Source: Intrasporangium flavum
GTDB lineage: Bacteria; Actinomycetota; Actinomycetes; Actinomycetales; Dermatophilaceae
NCBI RefSeq assembly: GCF_001956915.1
Contig: NZ_MLJO01000008.1
Location: 109,717-173,716, forward strand
Reading direction: 5' to 3'
DNA length: 64,000 nt
Numbering within the stretch: position 1 is the stretch's first letter; each line of letters begins with the position of its first letter. Below the pieces are notes generated by a model. That model ran no database searches. It was not told where the DNA came from and saw only the letters and a program-made list of their open reading frames with translations. Below are positions 1 to 10,651 of the stretch, in pieces. Made by a program: the position numbers and the translations under genes.

Positions 1-1180
1 CGTAGCCGCGCAGGACGAACGTCGGGCGCCGGTGCTCCTCGACGACGCGGACGGGGCCGAGCCGCCGGAGCAGCGCGCGCACCGAGATCTGCAGCTCCAT
101 CCGGGCCAGCGGGGCGCCGAGGCAGAAGTGGATGCCGGCGCCGAAGGCCAGGTGCGGGTTGGGCTCGCGGGCGGCGTCGAAGCGGTCGGGGTCGGTGAAG
201 ACGGCCGGGTCGCGGTTGGCGGCGCCGAGCAGGGCCGCGACCTTCTGCCCCTCGCGGATCGTCACGCCGTGCAGCTCGACGTCGGCGGTGGCGGTGCGCT
301 CGAACAGGTGCAGCGGCGAGTCGTGGCGCAGCATCTCCTCGACGAGCCGGGCGACCGCGGCGTCATCGTCGAGCGAGTCGATCACGGCCGCCAGCTGCTC
401 CGGGTCCGCCAGCAGGGACGCCAGGCCGTTGCCGAAGCCGTTGACGCTGGCCTCGTGGCCGGCGTTGAGCAGCAGCACGACCGTGGCGACGAGCTCGCGC
501 CGCGAGAGCCGGTCGCCGCCGTCGCGCTCCTCGACGAGCGCGGTGAGCAGGTCGTCGCCCGGGTGCTCGACCCGTTCGGCCGCGAGCGCCTCGACGTAGG
601 CGGCGAATTCGGCGCACGCGCGCTGGGCCTCGGCCTGCGCCTCCGCGGACGGCGCCACCTCGTACATCCGGACGATGGCCTGCGACCAGTCGCGCAGGCG
701 CTTCCAGTCGGAGGTCGGTGCCCCGAGCAGCTCGCAGATGACGAGGACGGGCAGCGGCTCGGCGTAGGTCTCGATGACGTCGACGCGCTCGTCGGCGTCG
801 AGACGCGCCTCCAGGCCGCTGAGCAGCTCGCCCGCGATCTGCTCGACGCGTGGGCGCAGCCGCTCGATGTGCCCGCGGTTGAAGGCGCCGGCGACGAGGC
901 GGCGCAGCCGGGTGTGCTTCGGCGGCTCGGAGTCGAGGATGGAGTCGGCGTGCAGCCAGTCGAACACCGTCCACGGGTCGTCGTCGGACGCCGCACGCGG
1001 CCGGAAGATGCGGCCCAGGCGCCGGTCGCGCAGCACGTCGTTGGCGGCGGCGTGGGTCGTCGTGAGCCACAGGCCGAGGTCGTCGTGCCGGACGATCGGG
1101 GCCACCGACCGCAGCTGCGCGAGCGTCGGGTAGGGGTCGGCGACGAACGCCTCGGCGGACAGGTCGAGGGACTGGCTCAC
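1..1180 (-). CDS. Cytochrome P450, C-terminus cut by window edge
   Basis: Soluble bacterial P450 monooxygenase; 393 residues are visible and only the last few are missing. Seen: the I-helix motif AGHEAS near residue 240, the K-helix ExxR pair E282/R285, and the heme loop FGAGIHFCLG with the thiolate ligand C353. The GTG start lies in a GTGA overlap with the stop of the upstream MFS gene, so the two are probably co-translated. There is no membrane anchor, as usual for bacterial class I enzymes, and no ferredoxin or reductase gene is adjacent in the window. The substrate cannot be deduced. The coupled exporter suggests a lipophilic metabolite or drug that is oxidised and expelled, which is inference. 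Confidence 0.93.
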   Translation of the reverse strand, partial: MSQSLDLSAEAFVADPYPTLAQLRSVAPIVRHDDLGLWLTTTHAAANDVLRDRRLGRIFRPRAASDDDPWTVFDWLHADSILDSEPPKHTRLRRLVAGAFNRGHIERLRPRVEQIAGELLSGLEARLDADERVDVIETYAEPLPVLVICELLGAPTSDWKRLRDWSQAIVRMYEVAPSAEAQAEAQRACAEFAAYVEALAAERVEHPGDDLLTALVEERDGGDRLSRRELVATVVLLLNAGHEASVNGFGNGLASLLADPEQLAAVIDSLDDDAAVARLVEEMLRHDSPLHLFERTATADVELHGVTIREGQKVAALLGAANRDPAVFTDPDRFDAAREPNPHLAFGAGIHFCLGAPLARMELQISVRALLRRLGPVRVVEEHRRPTFVLRGY

Positions 1181-2559
1181 GAGGCCACTGTGCCCGACGG
1201 CAGCGCCTCCCGGGAGGTGGGGGTCACCAGGTGGCGCTGGGCCATCCGGGCGGCGGGGTGGATGCCGATGACGGCGAGCACGACGATGCCGCCGATGACC
1301 GCCCAGCCGGGACCGCCCCACTCCATCGCGAGGTAGGTGTAGGCCGCGGGCGCCCACACGTTGCCGACGGTCTGCCCGAGCCGGCCGGCGCCCTGGTACT
1401 CGCCGCGGCGCTCGGGGTCGGACAGCTCGGCCGTCAGGCCCCAGTCGGAGGCGGACTGGAACAGCTCGGCGCCGGTGACGGTGACGTGCCCGACCCACAC
1501 GAGCACGACCGTGACCCAGCCGACGGTGTCGTGGGTGACGGCGACGATGGCGCACGACGCGACGAAGAACGCCCCGGACACACGGCTCGCGCGCAAGGCG
1601 CCCGGCACCGTGTCGGCCCCGCGCGCGGCGGCGACCTGCAGCAGCACGGCCAGGACGGTGTTGGTGCCGAAGAGCCAGGCCAGCAGCACCCGTGGGGCGT
1701 CGGTCTCCTCGACGAGCCAGAGCGGGATGACGACGTTGAGCAGCACCTGGTTGGTCGACAGGACGCCCTGGCACAGCTTGGTCAGCAGGAACCCGACGTT
1801 GCGCAGGGCGCCACCGCGCCCCGACGCCGGTGTGGGTGCCGACGCCGGTGCCCCGGGTCCCGACGCGTCGGGCGCGTCGGTGCCGCCCCTGGCGGGCGTG
1901 CCCGCGACCTCGGCCGCCCCGGGCTGCTCGAGCGCCTCCTCGACCTCGAGCGGGACCGTGCCGGCGCCGCCCTGGACGGCATCGGGCAGCCGCGTGATGA
2001 GCAGGGCGTTGACCGCGAGGATGGCCGCGGTGAGCAGCGGCACGGCCGTGATGACGGCGTCGCTGCCCGTGGCGAGGGCCACGCCGCCGAGGAGGGCACC
2101 GAGCGTGAAGCCGATGTTGAGGGCGCTGCGCATGAAGGCCAGCGAGCGGACGCGCTCCTCCCGCGAGAACACGTCGAGCGTGTACGCACCACGACCGGCG
2201 CCCGCGGCGGCGCCGATGAGCTCGATGACGGTGATGACCGCGACGTAGGCGGCGAAGCCGTGGATGACCGGGTAGGCGAGGTAGACGAGGGCCTCGAGCA
2301 GGGCGCCCAGCGCCCAGACCCGCTTGGGCCCGAACCGGTCGGCGAGGCGGCCGAGCGGCAGCGCGAGGCAGAAGGTGATGACGCCGGCGATGGTGAGGCC
2401 GAGGCCGACCTGGGCGGCGCTCAGCCCGACGATGTGGGTGAAGAAGACCGCGTTGCCGGTGAGGAAGACGCCCTCGCCGACCGCGAAGAGGATCGACTGC
2501 GCGCTGAGGCGGCGGGCGAGCGGGCTCGGCGGCAGAAGTCGGGCGACGCGGTCGCGCAT
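1177..2559 (-). CDS. MFS transporter
   Basis: Integral membrane protein of 460 residues with about 12 hydrophobic segments and the motif-A loop [11 protein letters not shown] after the second segment. A long Ala/Pro/Gly-rich hydrophilic loop near the middle separates the two six-helix halves. The ATG at 2559 is chosen because it directly precedes the first amphipathic stretch; longer in-frame extensions are low complexity. It ends in a GTGA overlap with the P450 gene downstream. Likely a drug or metabolite exporter or permease; the substrate is unknown. The divergent gene on the other side encodes an NuoD homologue. Confidence 0.88.
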   Translation of the reverse strand: MRDRVARLLPPSPLARRLSAQSILFAVGEGVFLTGNAVFFTHIVGLSAAQVGLGLTIAGVITFCLALPLGRLADRFGPKRVWALGALLEALVYLAYPVIHGFAAYVAVITVIELIGAAAGAGRGAYTLDVFSREERVRSLAFMRSALNIGFTLGALLGGVALATGSDAVITAVPLLTAAILAVNALLITRLPDAVQGGAGTVPLEVEEALEQPGAAEVAGTPARGGTDAPDASGPGAPASAPTPASGRGGALRNVGFLLTKLCQGVLSTNQVLLNVVIPLWLVEETDAPRVLLAWLFGTNTVLAVLLQVAAARGADTVPGALRASRVSGAFFVASCAIVAVTHDTVGWVTVVLVWVGHVTVTGAELFQSASDWGLTAELSDPERRGEYQGAGRLGQTVGNVWAPAAYTYLAMEWGGPGWAVIGGIVVLAVIGIHPAARMAQRHLVTPTSREALPSGTVAS

Positions 2560-2664
2560 CGGAGCATCAGACCACAGGGTGGCGACACCCGGCCCGTCCT
2601 TTTCGTCCGGCTCCGTCCGGTCGACGGCGACGGCCCCACGGCGGCGGTGCCCGGCACGGCACGG

Positions 2665-2670
2665 CATACT
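2665..2670 (+). promoter_or_regulatory. -10 box of a probable leaderless promoter
   Basis: CATACT ends seven bases before the ATG of the nuoD-like gene, so transcription should begin at or next to the start codon. No Shine-Dalgarno sequence is visible. No convincing -35 box was found. Confidence 0.5.
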
Positions 2671-2677
2671 CGGGCAC

Positions 2678-3880
2678 ATGGCCCCCGCGTCCGACGCCCC
2701 CGGCACGACCACGGCCCCGACGCGCCGCCAGGCCCTGACCGTCGGCGTCGGGGCCGGTGGCCTCGCCACCGCCGACATGGTCCTCAACATCGGTCCGCAG
2801 CACCCCGCGACGCACGGCGTCCTGCGGCTGCGCATCGTCGTCGACGGCGAGCGCATCGTCACCGCCGAGCCCGTGATCGGCTACATGCACCGCGGCGCCG
2901 AGAAGCTCTTCGAGGTGCGCGACTACCGCCAGATCATCGTGCTGGCCAACCGCCACGACTGGCTCTCGGCGTTCTCCAACGAGCTCGGCGTCGTCCTCGG
3001 CGTCGAGCAGATGCTCGGCATGGAGGTGCCCGAACGGGCCGTCTGGGCGCGCACCCTGCTCGCCGAGCTCAACCGGGTGCTCAACCACCTGATGTTCCTC
3101 GGCTCCTACCCGCTCGAGCTCGGCGCCATCACGCCCGTCTTCCACGCGTTCCGCGAGCGCGAGGAGCTGCAGGCCGTGATGGAGGAGGTGTCGGGCGGGC
3201 GGATGCACTTCATGTTCAACCGCGTCGGCGGCCTCAAGGAGGACCTCCCCGCCGGCTGGCTCGGCCGGGCCGGCCACGCCGTCGAGAGCGTCCGGCGGCG
3301 CCTGCCCGCCCTCGAGCGGCTCGTCGTCGGCAACGAGATCCTCGAGGGCCGCACCCGCGGCGTCGGGGTGCTCGCCCGCGCGACGGCCCTCGCCTACGGC
3401 GTCTCCGGGCCGATCGCGCGCGCCAGCGGCGTCGACGTCGACCTGCGCCGCGACACCCCCTACCTCGCCTACGGCGAGCTGTTCGCCGATGGCGGTCCCG
3501 GACGCGTCGTCACCCGCACCGCCGGTGACTGCCTGGCCCGCCTCGAGGTGCTCCTCGAGCAGGTGCACGTGTCGCTCGACCTCGCCGAGGCGTGCCTCGA
3601 CCGGCTCGTCGCCCTGCCGCAGGGCCCGATCAACGTCAAGCTGCCCAAGGTGCTCAAGGTGCCCGAGGGCCAGCTCTACTGCGCCACCGAGAACCCGCTC
3701 GGGTTCAACGGCTACTACCTCGTCTCCCGCGGCGAGAAGACGCCGTGGCGGCTCAAGCTGCGCTCGGCCTCGTTCAACAACGTCTCGGTGCTGACCGAGA
3801 TGCTGCCGGGCCAGCTCATCGCCGACATGGTCGCCATCCTCGGCTCGATGTTCTTCGTCGTCGGCGACGTGGACAAGTGA
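2678..3880 (+). CDS. nuoD: Orphan NuoD-like subunit (NADH-quinone oxidoreductase 49-kDa type)
   Basis: 400-residue homologue of the complex I quinone-site subunit NuoD. Seen: [16 protein letters not shown] (residues 32-47), HRGAEK (71-76), RHDWLSAF (92-99), [15 protein letters not shown], and a C-terminal [22 protein letters not shown], so the protein is complete. In ordinary operons nuoD sits between nuoC and nuoE; here no other nuo gene lies within the window. The RHDW version replaces the usual R-x-DY sequence near the quinone tyrosine of NuoD, which suggests a NuoD2-type paralogue (inference). The start is ATG seven bases after a -10 box, likely leaderless. The stop overlaps the GTG of the following lipoprotein gene (GTGA). 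Confidence 0.9.
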   Translation: MAPASDAPGTTTAPTRRQALTVGVGAGGLATADMVLNIGPQHPATHGVLRLRIVVDGERIVTAEPVIGYMHRGAEKLFEVRDYRQIIVLANRHDWLSAFSNELGVVLGVEQMLGMEVPERAVWARTLLAELNRVLNHLMFLGSYPLELGAITPVFHAFREREELQAVMEEVSGGRMHFMFNRVGGLKEDLPAGWLGRAGHAVESVRRRLPALERLVVGNEILEGRTRGVGVLARATALAYGVSGPIARASGVDVDLRRDTPYLAYGELFADGGPGRVVTRTAGDCLARLEVLLEQVHVSLDLAEACLDRLVALPQGPINVKLPKVLKVPEGQLYCATENPLGFNGYYLVSRGEKTPWRLKLRSASFNNVSVLTEMLPGQLIADMVAILGSMFFVVGDVDK

Positions 3881-4149
3881 GGGGCGCCGTGGGAACCGGG
3901 ACGGGACGACGCGTCGGGCGCGACATGTGGCTGCGCGCGGCCGCCGTCGCCGTCATCACGGCGTCGGTGACGCTCGCCGCGGCGTGCTCCGACGAGGACA
4001 CCGTCGACACCATCCCGCCGCCCTGGCCGGCGCGCACGACGACGCCCGACGGCCCGCCCGGGCCGCCGCGCACGAGCGCCACAACCTCGACGATCACGCC
4101 GGTCTCGCCCACGTCGACGAGGCCGCCGGTGCTCACCACCGCCCGTTAG
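3877..4149 (+). CDS. Small Pro/Thr-rich lipoprotein
   Basis: 90 residues. A basic N-terminus is followed by a hydrophobic stretch and the lipobox LAAAC, then an acidic start and a Pro/Thr/Ser-rich tail with no recognisable fold. The proposed GTG start overlaps the nuoD-like stop (GTGA); in-frame GTG 3889 and ATG 3925 are alternatives that still keep the signal peptide. Coupling to the nuoD-like gene suggests joint expression, but no role is known. It is convergent with the next lipoprotein gene, 24 bases away. Confidence 0.7.
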   Translation: MRGAVGTGTGRRVGRDMWLRAAAVAVITASVTLAAACSDEDTVDTIPPPWPARTTTPDGPPGPPRTSATTSTITPVSPTSTRPPVLTTAR

Positions 4150-4173
4150 CCCGTCCGACGCGGGTCGGCACCC

Positions 4174-5151
4174 TCACATCGTCTCGGTGAGGAACCGTCC
4201 CGTCTGCACGTCGACGACCGGGCGCGTCCCCAGCGGTCGCGACAGCGGGACGAGACTCGGCGTCGCGTGGCCCGCCGCGTGACAGGTGCCGCCGGTCCAC
4301 GGCTGCGACGAGCCGCCGACGACGACGAGGTCGGGTGTCTCGAGCACGTGCGAGACGATCTGCAGGTCGCACGAGCCGTGCTCGACCGCCACCTCGACGC
4401 CATTGCCGGGGCGGCCGCGCGCCCACGCGGCCCCCAGCACGTGGTAGTCGTAGTCGTCGAAGACCATGGTCAGCGGCAGGTCGGGCAGCGATGCCTCGCT
4501 CGCGGCGACCACCTGGTAGGGCGTCGTCAGCCCGTCGGCCCAGAACCGCCACACCGGCACCGACGCCGGCCCGCGGCTCGTCGCGAGCGTCACCCGGCCC
4601 AGGTCGGCGCGGTTCACCACCGGGCACGGGCCGCCGGGGTCGCCGTCGCAGCCGATGCCGTGCTTCAGCACCCACACCAGCGTGTCGGGCGCACTCATGA
4701 GGTCGACGGGCTGGGTGCCCCCGTGCACGAGCGTGACCGTACCGGACCGCGCTGCCCCGGACAGGTCGGGACCTGCCCGGAAGGCGTACGAGCCGAAGGC
4801 GGTCTTGGTGGCGTCGTCGGGGTAACCCGTCTCGACGATGCGCGGGGACAGCAGCGCCAGCGAGGCGCTGTAGGCGCGCACGGCACCGCTGGCCCGCAGA
4901 CGGTCGACGGCCTGTTGGGCCCGCGCGCGAAAGGCGGCGCTGGCCGTCGGCTCGAACGGGACGGCGCTGGGCGCGTCGGAGGCATCGACCCCTCGGACGC
5001 GTTCGAGCGGCGTCGCCGCGCCGGCGCCTCCGGACGACGCGCTGCACCCCGCCAGCGCGACGACGGCGACCGCGAGGCTCGCCACGACGGCGCGTGACCG
5101 CGCCCGCCCACGGTGCGTGCGACCGTGGCCTCCACTCCCCCGTGACTGCAT
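4174..5151 (-). CDS. Lipoprotein of unknown function
   Basis: 325 residues with an Arg-rich N-terminus, a hydrophobic segment and the lipobox LAGC, so probably anchored outside the membrane. The mature part has one paired-Cys region (GIGCDGDPGGPCP) and two further Cys (SCDLQ, GGTCHAAGH), suggesting disulfides. No catalytic motif was recognised. ATG 5151 is chosen as the start just before the signal peptide; the in-frame region upstream is not protein-like. Separated from the fol operon upstream by a hairpin. Confidence 0.75.
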   Translation of the reverse strand: MQSRGSGGHGRTHRGRARSRAVVASLAVAVVALAGCSASSGGAGAATPLERVRGVDASDAPSAVPFEPTASAAFRARAQQAVDRLRASGAVRAYSASLALLSPRIVETGYPDDATKTAFGSYAFRAGPDLSGAARSGTVTLVHGGTQPVDLMSAPDTLVWVLKHGIGCDGDPGGPCPVVNRADLGRVTLATSRGPASVPVWRFWADGLTTPYQVVAASEASLPDLPLTMVFDDYDYHVLGAAWARGRPGNGVEVAVEHGSCDLQIVSHVLETPDLVVVGGSSQPWTGGTCHAAGHATPSLVPLSRPLGTRPVVDVQTGRFLTETM

Positions 5152-5226
5152 GTCCTGATGACACCACAGCAGGGTGGTTCCGTTGCGCTGATGCCTCGAA
5201 GCGGGCGCTGGTCCGCCTGCGCCCTC

Positions 5227-5257
5227 CGTCACTGCTCAGCGAGAGTGAGCACTGACG
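5227..5257 (-). terminator. Hairpin terminator at the end of the fol/DUF3180 operon
   Basis: Inverted repeat CGTCACTGCTCA / TGAGCACTGACG with one C-C mismatch and a seven-base loop, 21 bases beyond the DUF3180 stop. No U-tract follows, as is common in actinobacteria. Confidence 0.55.
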
Positions 5258-5278
5258 CAGGGTGGTTGGCAGAGCGGG

Positions 5279-5770
5279 TCAGGCCTTGGGGTCGTGGCCG
5301 TTGCCGGGGTGGTCGTCCTCGTCGCCGGGGCGCAGGCGGCACCAGCGCTGCACGAGCATCCCGGCGGCAGAGAGCAGGACGGCCACGACCGCGTGCGCGA
5401 CGAACGGCCAGATGCGGTCGCGCTGGGACTGGACGTCGGCGTCGGGCAGCAGGACGAGCACGTTGGCGACGTACCAGCCCACGAGGGCGGCACCGGTGAG
5501 GGCGGCCGCCTGCCCGAGCACGAGGGTGCGGGCCGCGCGCAGCGGCGTCACGTGCGGCTGGGCGAGGCCGTCACGGACCTTGCGCACCTGCCAGCCGGCG
5601 ACGACGAGGCCGCCACCGAGGAAGAGCATGGCGACGAGGCCGATCCACCCCGGGTCGGGCACGCCGCGGCCGCCGCCGGCCACCGAACGGAGCCCGAGCC
5701 AGGCCAGGACCGTGACGACGAGGCCGGTCAGCACCAGGGCGGTGACCCGGATGCCGGAGTGCGGTCTCAC
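5279..5770 (-). CDS. DUF3180 membrane protein
   Basis: 163 residues with four hydrophobic segments and a polar acidic C-terminus (DEDDHPGNGHDP). The family is known as a conserved actinobacterial companion of folK, and the position here fits: its GTG start overlaps the folBK stop as GTGA. Function is unknown. It is the last gene of the ftsH-folE-folP-folBK run and is followed by a hairpin. Confidence 0.85.
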   Translation of the reverse strand: MRPHSGIRVTALVLTGLVVTVLAWLGLRSVAGGGRGVPDPGWIGLVAMLFLGGGLVVAGWQVRKVRDGLAQPHVTPLRAARTLVLGQAAALTGAALVGWYVANVLVLLPDADVQSQRDRIWPFVAHAVVAVLLSAAGMLVQRWCRLRPGDEDDHPGNGHDPKA

Positions 5771-6654
5771 AGCTGCTCCCAGGCGGGGCCGGGCCGGACG
5801 CCGGACCGGTCGAGACCCTCCAGGAGGTCCTCGACGGGCCGGATGCCGTGGCGCCCCTCGCCGACCCGCAGGCTGGCGCGGGGGTCGACCGCGAGCCACG
5901 GCACGAGGACGAAGGCGCGCTCGTGCGCGCGAGGGTGCGGCAGGGTGAGCCGCGCGTCGTCGCGCACCACCTCGCGGTGGCCGCCGGGACGCCCGTACTG
6001 GACGAGGTCGAGGTCGAGGGTCCGCGCGCCCCAGCGGACGTCGCGGGTGCGACCGTGGTCGGCCTCGATGCGGTGCAGCTCGGCGAGCAGGTCGGTGGGG
6101 TGCAGCAGGGAGCGGCCCACGACGACGGCGTTGAGGAACTCGGGCTGGTCGGGACCGCCCACCGGGTCGGTGGCGACGATGTCGGACACCCCGGTGACCG
6201 TCATGCCGGGCAGTGCCGTGAGGGCCGCGACGGCGTCGGTCAGGGTGTGGGCGCGGTCGCCGAGGTTGGTGCCGAGCGCGATGACGACCTGGGCGGCGTT
6301 GGTGCGGGTGACCCTGACCTGGACGTCGGTGAACGGGTGGCCGACCGGCGCCTCGGGCTTGTGCACGACGACCTCGACGGTGTGGACGAGGTCGTGGCGC
6401 AGCACGTCGTCGGCGATGACCTCGGCGAGGCGTTCGATGAGGTCGAAGGAGGGCCCGGTGATGCGCGCGACGACGTCGCCCGCCACCTCGGCGTAGTTGA
6501 CCGTGGCCCCGAGCGCATCGGTGCGGCCGGCCGGCTCGAGGTCGAGCATCATCGTCACGTCGACGAGGAACGTCTGGCCGTCGCGCTTCTCGCTCGCGAG
6601 GACTCCGTGGTGGCCGCGCGCCGTCACTCCCTGCAGCACGATCCGGTCGGGCAT
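5767..6654 (-). CDS. folK: Bifunctional dihydroneopterin aldolase / HPPK (FolB-FolK fusion)
   Basis: 295 residues carrying two consecutive steps of folate synthesis. Residues about 1-120 are FolB: GHHGVLASEKRDGQ with the conserved Glu-Lys, NYAEV, and VHKPEAP. Residues about 123-295 are FolK: VIALGTNLGDR, PEFLNAVV, and RWGARTLDLDLVQYG, the pyrophosphokinase loop with the Asp-x-Asp metal site. The ATG at 6654 is preceded by GGAGGAG at good spacing; an ATG nine codons upstream is less likely. FolB makes 6-hydroxymethyl-dihydropterin and FolK pyrophosphorylates it for FolP, encoded 49 bases upstream. Confidence 0.95.
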   Translation of the reverse strand: MPDRIVLQGVTARGHHGVLASEKRDGQTFLVDVTMMLDLEPAGRTDALGATVNYAEVAGDVVARITGPSFDLIERLAEVIADDVLRHDLVHTVEVVVHKPEAPVGHPFTDVQVRVTRTNAAQVVIALGTNLGDRAHTLTDAVAALTALPGMTVTGVSDIVATDPVGGPDQPEFLNAVVVGRSLLHPTDLLAELHRIEADHGRTRDVRWGARTLDLDLVQYGRPGGHREVVRDDARLTLPHPRAHERAFVLVPWLAVDPRASLRVGEGRHGIRPVEDLLEGLDRSGVRPGPAWEQL

Positions 6655-6703
6655 CGGTCGGTTCTCCTCCGTCGTTCTCATCGGGTGGGTGGCTGTCGCC
6701 GGG

Positions 6704-7597
6704 TCAGTCGGCGAGGTCCTCGGGGGCGTGGTCGAGGGCCGCCTGGACGACGGCCAGGGCCCGCACGGTGGAGGCGACGTCGTGGACCCGGACGCACCAC
6801 AGGCCCGCCATCGCGGCCATGACCGACGTGGCGGTGGTCTCGACGTCGCGCTCGGCGGCGGGGCGCGGGGCCTCGTCGGCGCCGCGACCGAGCCGGCCCA
6901 GGAAGGTCTTGCGCGAGGCGCCGAGCAGGATCGGGTGGCCCAGGCCGTGCAGCACCGGCAGCGCCGCGATGAGGGCCCAGTTGTGCTCGGCCGTCTTGGC
7001 GAAGCCGAGGCCCGGGTCGAGCACGAGCCGCTCGGGTGCGATGCCGGCCTCGAGCAGCTCGTCGCGGCGGGCCGAGAGCTCGTCGAGCACCTCGCCGACG
7101 ACGTTGCCGTACACGGCCCGCGACTGCATCTGGGTGCTGTGGCCGCGCCAGTGCATCGCGACGAACGGCCAGCCGGCCGCCGCGACGAGCGGCACCATCT
7201 CGGGGTCGGCGAGCCCGCCCGAGACGTCGTTGACGATCGTGGCCCCGGCCTCGACGGCGGCCGCGGCCACCTCGGCCCGCATCGTGTCGACCGACACGAC
7301 GGCACCGCGGGCGCTCAGCGCCTCGATGACGGGCACGACGCGGCGCAGCTCCTCGGCCACGGACGGACGCTCGGCGCCCGGACGCGTCGACTCGCCACCG
7401 ACGTCGACGACGTCGGCGCCGGCCGCGAGCACCTCGAGCCCGTGCGCGATCGCCGCGTCGGGCTCGAACCACTCGCCGCCGTCGGAGAAGGAGTCGGGCG
7501 TGACGTTGACGACCCCCATGACGAGGGTGCGCTCGGTGGTGGCCAGCAGCTCCTCGGCGGGAGAGCCCGCTCCCGGCTCCGCGTAGCGTCCGCTCAC
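6704..7597 (-). CDS. folP: Dihydropteroate synthase
   Basis: 297-residue TIM-barrel enzyme joining p-aminobenzoate to hydroxymethyl-dihydropterin pyrophosphate; the sulfonamide target. Seen in order: [38 protein letters not shown] and GASRKTFLG, all expected loops. The GTG start overlaps the folE stop as GTGA, indicating translational coupling. Length matches the family. FolBK follows. Confidence 0.97.
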   Translation of the reverse strand: MSGRYAEPGAGSPAEELLATTERTLVMGVVNVTPDSFSDGGEWFEPDAAIAHGLEVLAAGADVVDVGGESTRPGAERPSVAEELRRVVPVIEALSARGAVVSVDTMRAEVAAAAVEAGATIVNDVSGGLADPEMVPLVAAAGWPFVAMHWRGHSTQMQSRAVYGNVVGEVLDELSARRDELLEAGIAPERLVLDPGLGFAKTAEHNWALIAALPVLHGLGHPILLGASRKTFLGRLGRGADEAPRPAAERDVETTATSVMAAMAGLWCVRVHDVASTVRALAVVQAALDHAPEDLAD

Positions 7598-8166
7598 TTG
7601 TTGCCCTCGAGCATGAGCGCCATGGCCTCCGCTCGAGTGGCCGGGTCGCGGAGCTGGCCGCGGACGGCCGAGGTGAGGGTGGAGGCGCCCGGCTTGCGGA
7701 TGCCGCGCATCGACATGCACAGGTGCTCGGCCTGGATGACGACGATGACGCCCTGCACGTCGAGGTGCTCGACGAGCGAGTCGGCGATCTGCGAGGTGAG
7801 CCGCTCCTGCACCTGCGGGCGCCGGGCGAACACCTCGACGAGCCGGGCCAGCTTCGACAGGCCGGTCACCCGCCCGTGCTTGTCCGGGATGTAGCCGATG
7901 TGCGCCACGCCGTGGAACGGCACGAGGTGGTGCTCGCACGTGCTGTAGAGCTCGATGTCGCGGACGATGACGAGCTCTTGGTGGTCGATGGAGAACGTCG
8001 TGCTGAGCACCGACTCGGCCGTCTGGTCGAGTCCGGCGAAGATCTCGGCGTAGGCCCGGGCGACGCGGCCCGGCGTGTCGCGCAGGCCCTCGCGCTCGGG
8101 GTCCTCACCGACGGCGAGCAGCAGCTCGCGGACCGCGGCCTCGGCGCGCGCGTGGTCGACCGCCAC
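7594..8166 (-). CDS. folE: GTP cyclohydrolase I
   Basis: 190 residues; converts GTP to dihydroneopterin triphosphate, the first folate step. Seen: [10 protein letters not shown] with Cys and His zinc ligands, [23 protein letters not shown], and the second zinc cysteine in [10 protein letters not shown]. The GTG start lies three bases after the ftsH stop, and GAGAAGGG at the end of ftsH can serve as RBS. It overlaps folP by four bases, so ftsH-folE-folP-folBK-DUF3180 is probably one transcript. Confidence 0.97.
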   Translation of the reverse strand: MAVDHARAEAAVRELLLAVGEDPEREGLRDTPGRVARAYAEIFAGLDQTAESVLSTTFSIDHQELVIVRDIELYSTCEHHLVPFHGVAHIGYIPDKHGRVTGLSKLARLVEVFARRPQVQERLTSQIADSLVEHLDVQGVIVVIQAEHLCMSMRGIRKPGASTLTSAVRGQLRDPATRAEAMALMLEGNK

Positions 8167-8169
8167 CCG

Positions 8170-10275
<2,106 letters not shown>

Positions 10276-10282
10276 GTACGTG

Positions 10283-10300
10283 CGGGGCTGGGCAGCCCCG
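10283..10300 (-). promoter_or_regulatory. Hairpin between the ftsH Shine-Dalgarno and its ATG
   Basis: CGGGGCTG-GG-CAGCCCCG is a perfect inverted repeat lying exactly between GGAGGA and the ATG. If it folds, the effective SD-ATG spacing becomes about eight bases. Possible translational control. Confidence 0.45.
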
Positions 10301-10416
10301 GTCCTCCTGCTCGTCCGGTGAGTTCGTCCTCCGGCACAACGTCCGGCGAACTACCAGTGTTCCGCATCCGGCCGGTGCCTGACCAACCAGCCCGTACCCG
10401 TTCGGGCGGCGGCGCC

Positions 10417-10427
10417 AAAACCGGTTG
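10417..10427 (+). promoter_or_regulatory. Possible WhiB7-type promoter element
   Basis: AAAACCGGTTG, an A-run three bases before a TTG-type -35, resembles the AT-rich element described for WhiB7-dependent promoters (from memory). A clear -10 box was not found. It lies about 90 bases upstream of the candidate leader peptide of the ribosomal protection gene. Confidence 0.3.
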
Positions 10428-10519
10428 CCGCCCACGGTCGCCGGTTGCTGGACTGGTGCCACCGCCCGACCGGGCGGGAGCGCGCCAGGAGGCACGCACC
10501 ACGAGGAGAGGAGAGCGGG

Positions 10520-10651
10520 ATGCGCCGCTGCTTCATGTCACCCGAGCAGGTCACCCACACCTGCGTACCGGACATGGAGCACCTTGGACACCCCACCCAC
10601 CTCACCGGTGCGCCCGCGCACCACCAACCTCGGGATCCTCGCCCACGTTGA
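10520..10651 (+). CDS. Candidate leader peptide (43 aa) before the ribosomal protection gene
   Basis: ATG preceded by the strong SD-like run GGAGAGGAGAG at six-base spacing, which is better than the RBS of the gene it precedes. The peptide begins MRRCFMSPEQ and ends with a His/Pro/Arg-rich tail; its stop lies inside the GTPase gene, so it overlaps that gene's start in another frame. This arrangement fits translational attenuation, in which drug-stalled or fast ribosomes on a leader change access to the downstream start. No family is recognised, and chance occurrence in GC-rich DNA is possible, but the RBS argues for translation. Confidence 0.5.
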   Translation: MRRCFMSPEQVTHTCVPDMEHLGHPTHLTGAPAHHQPRDPRPR

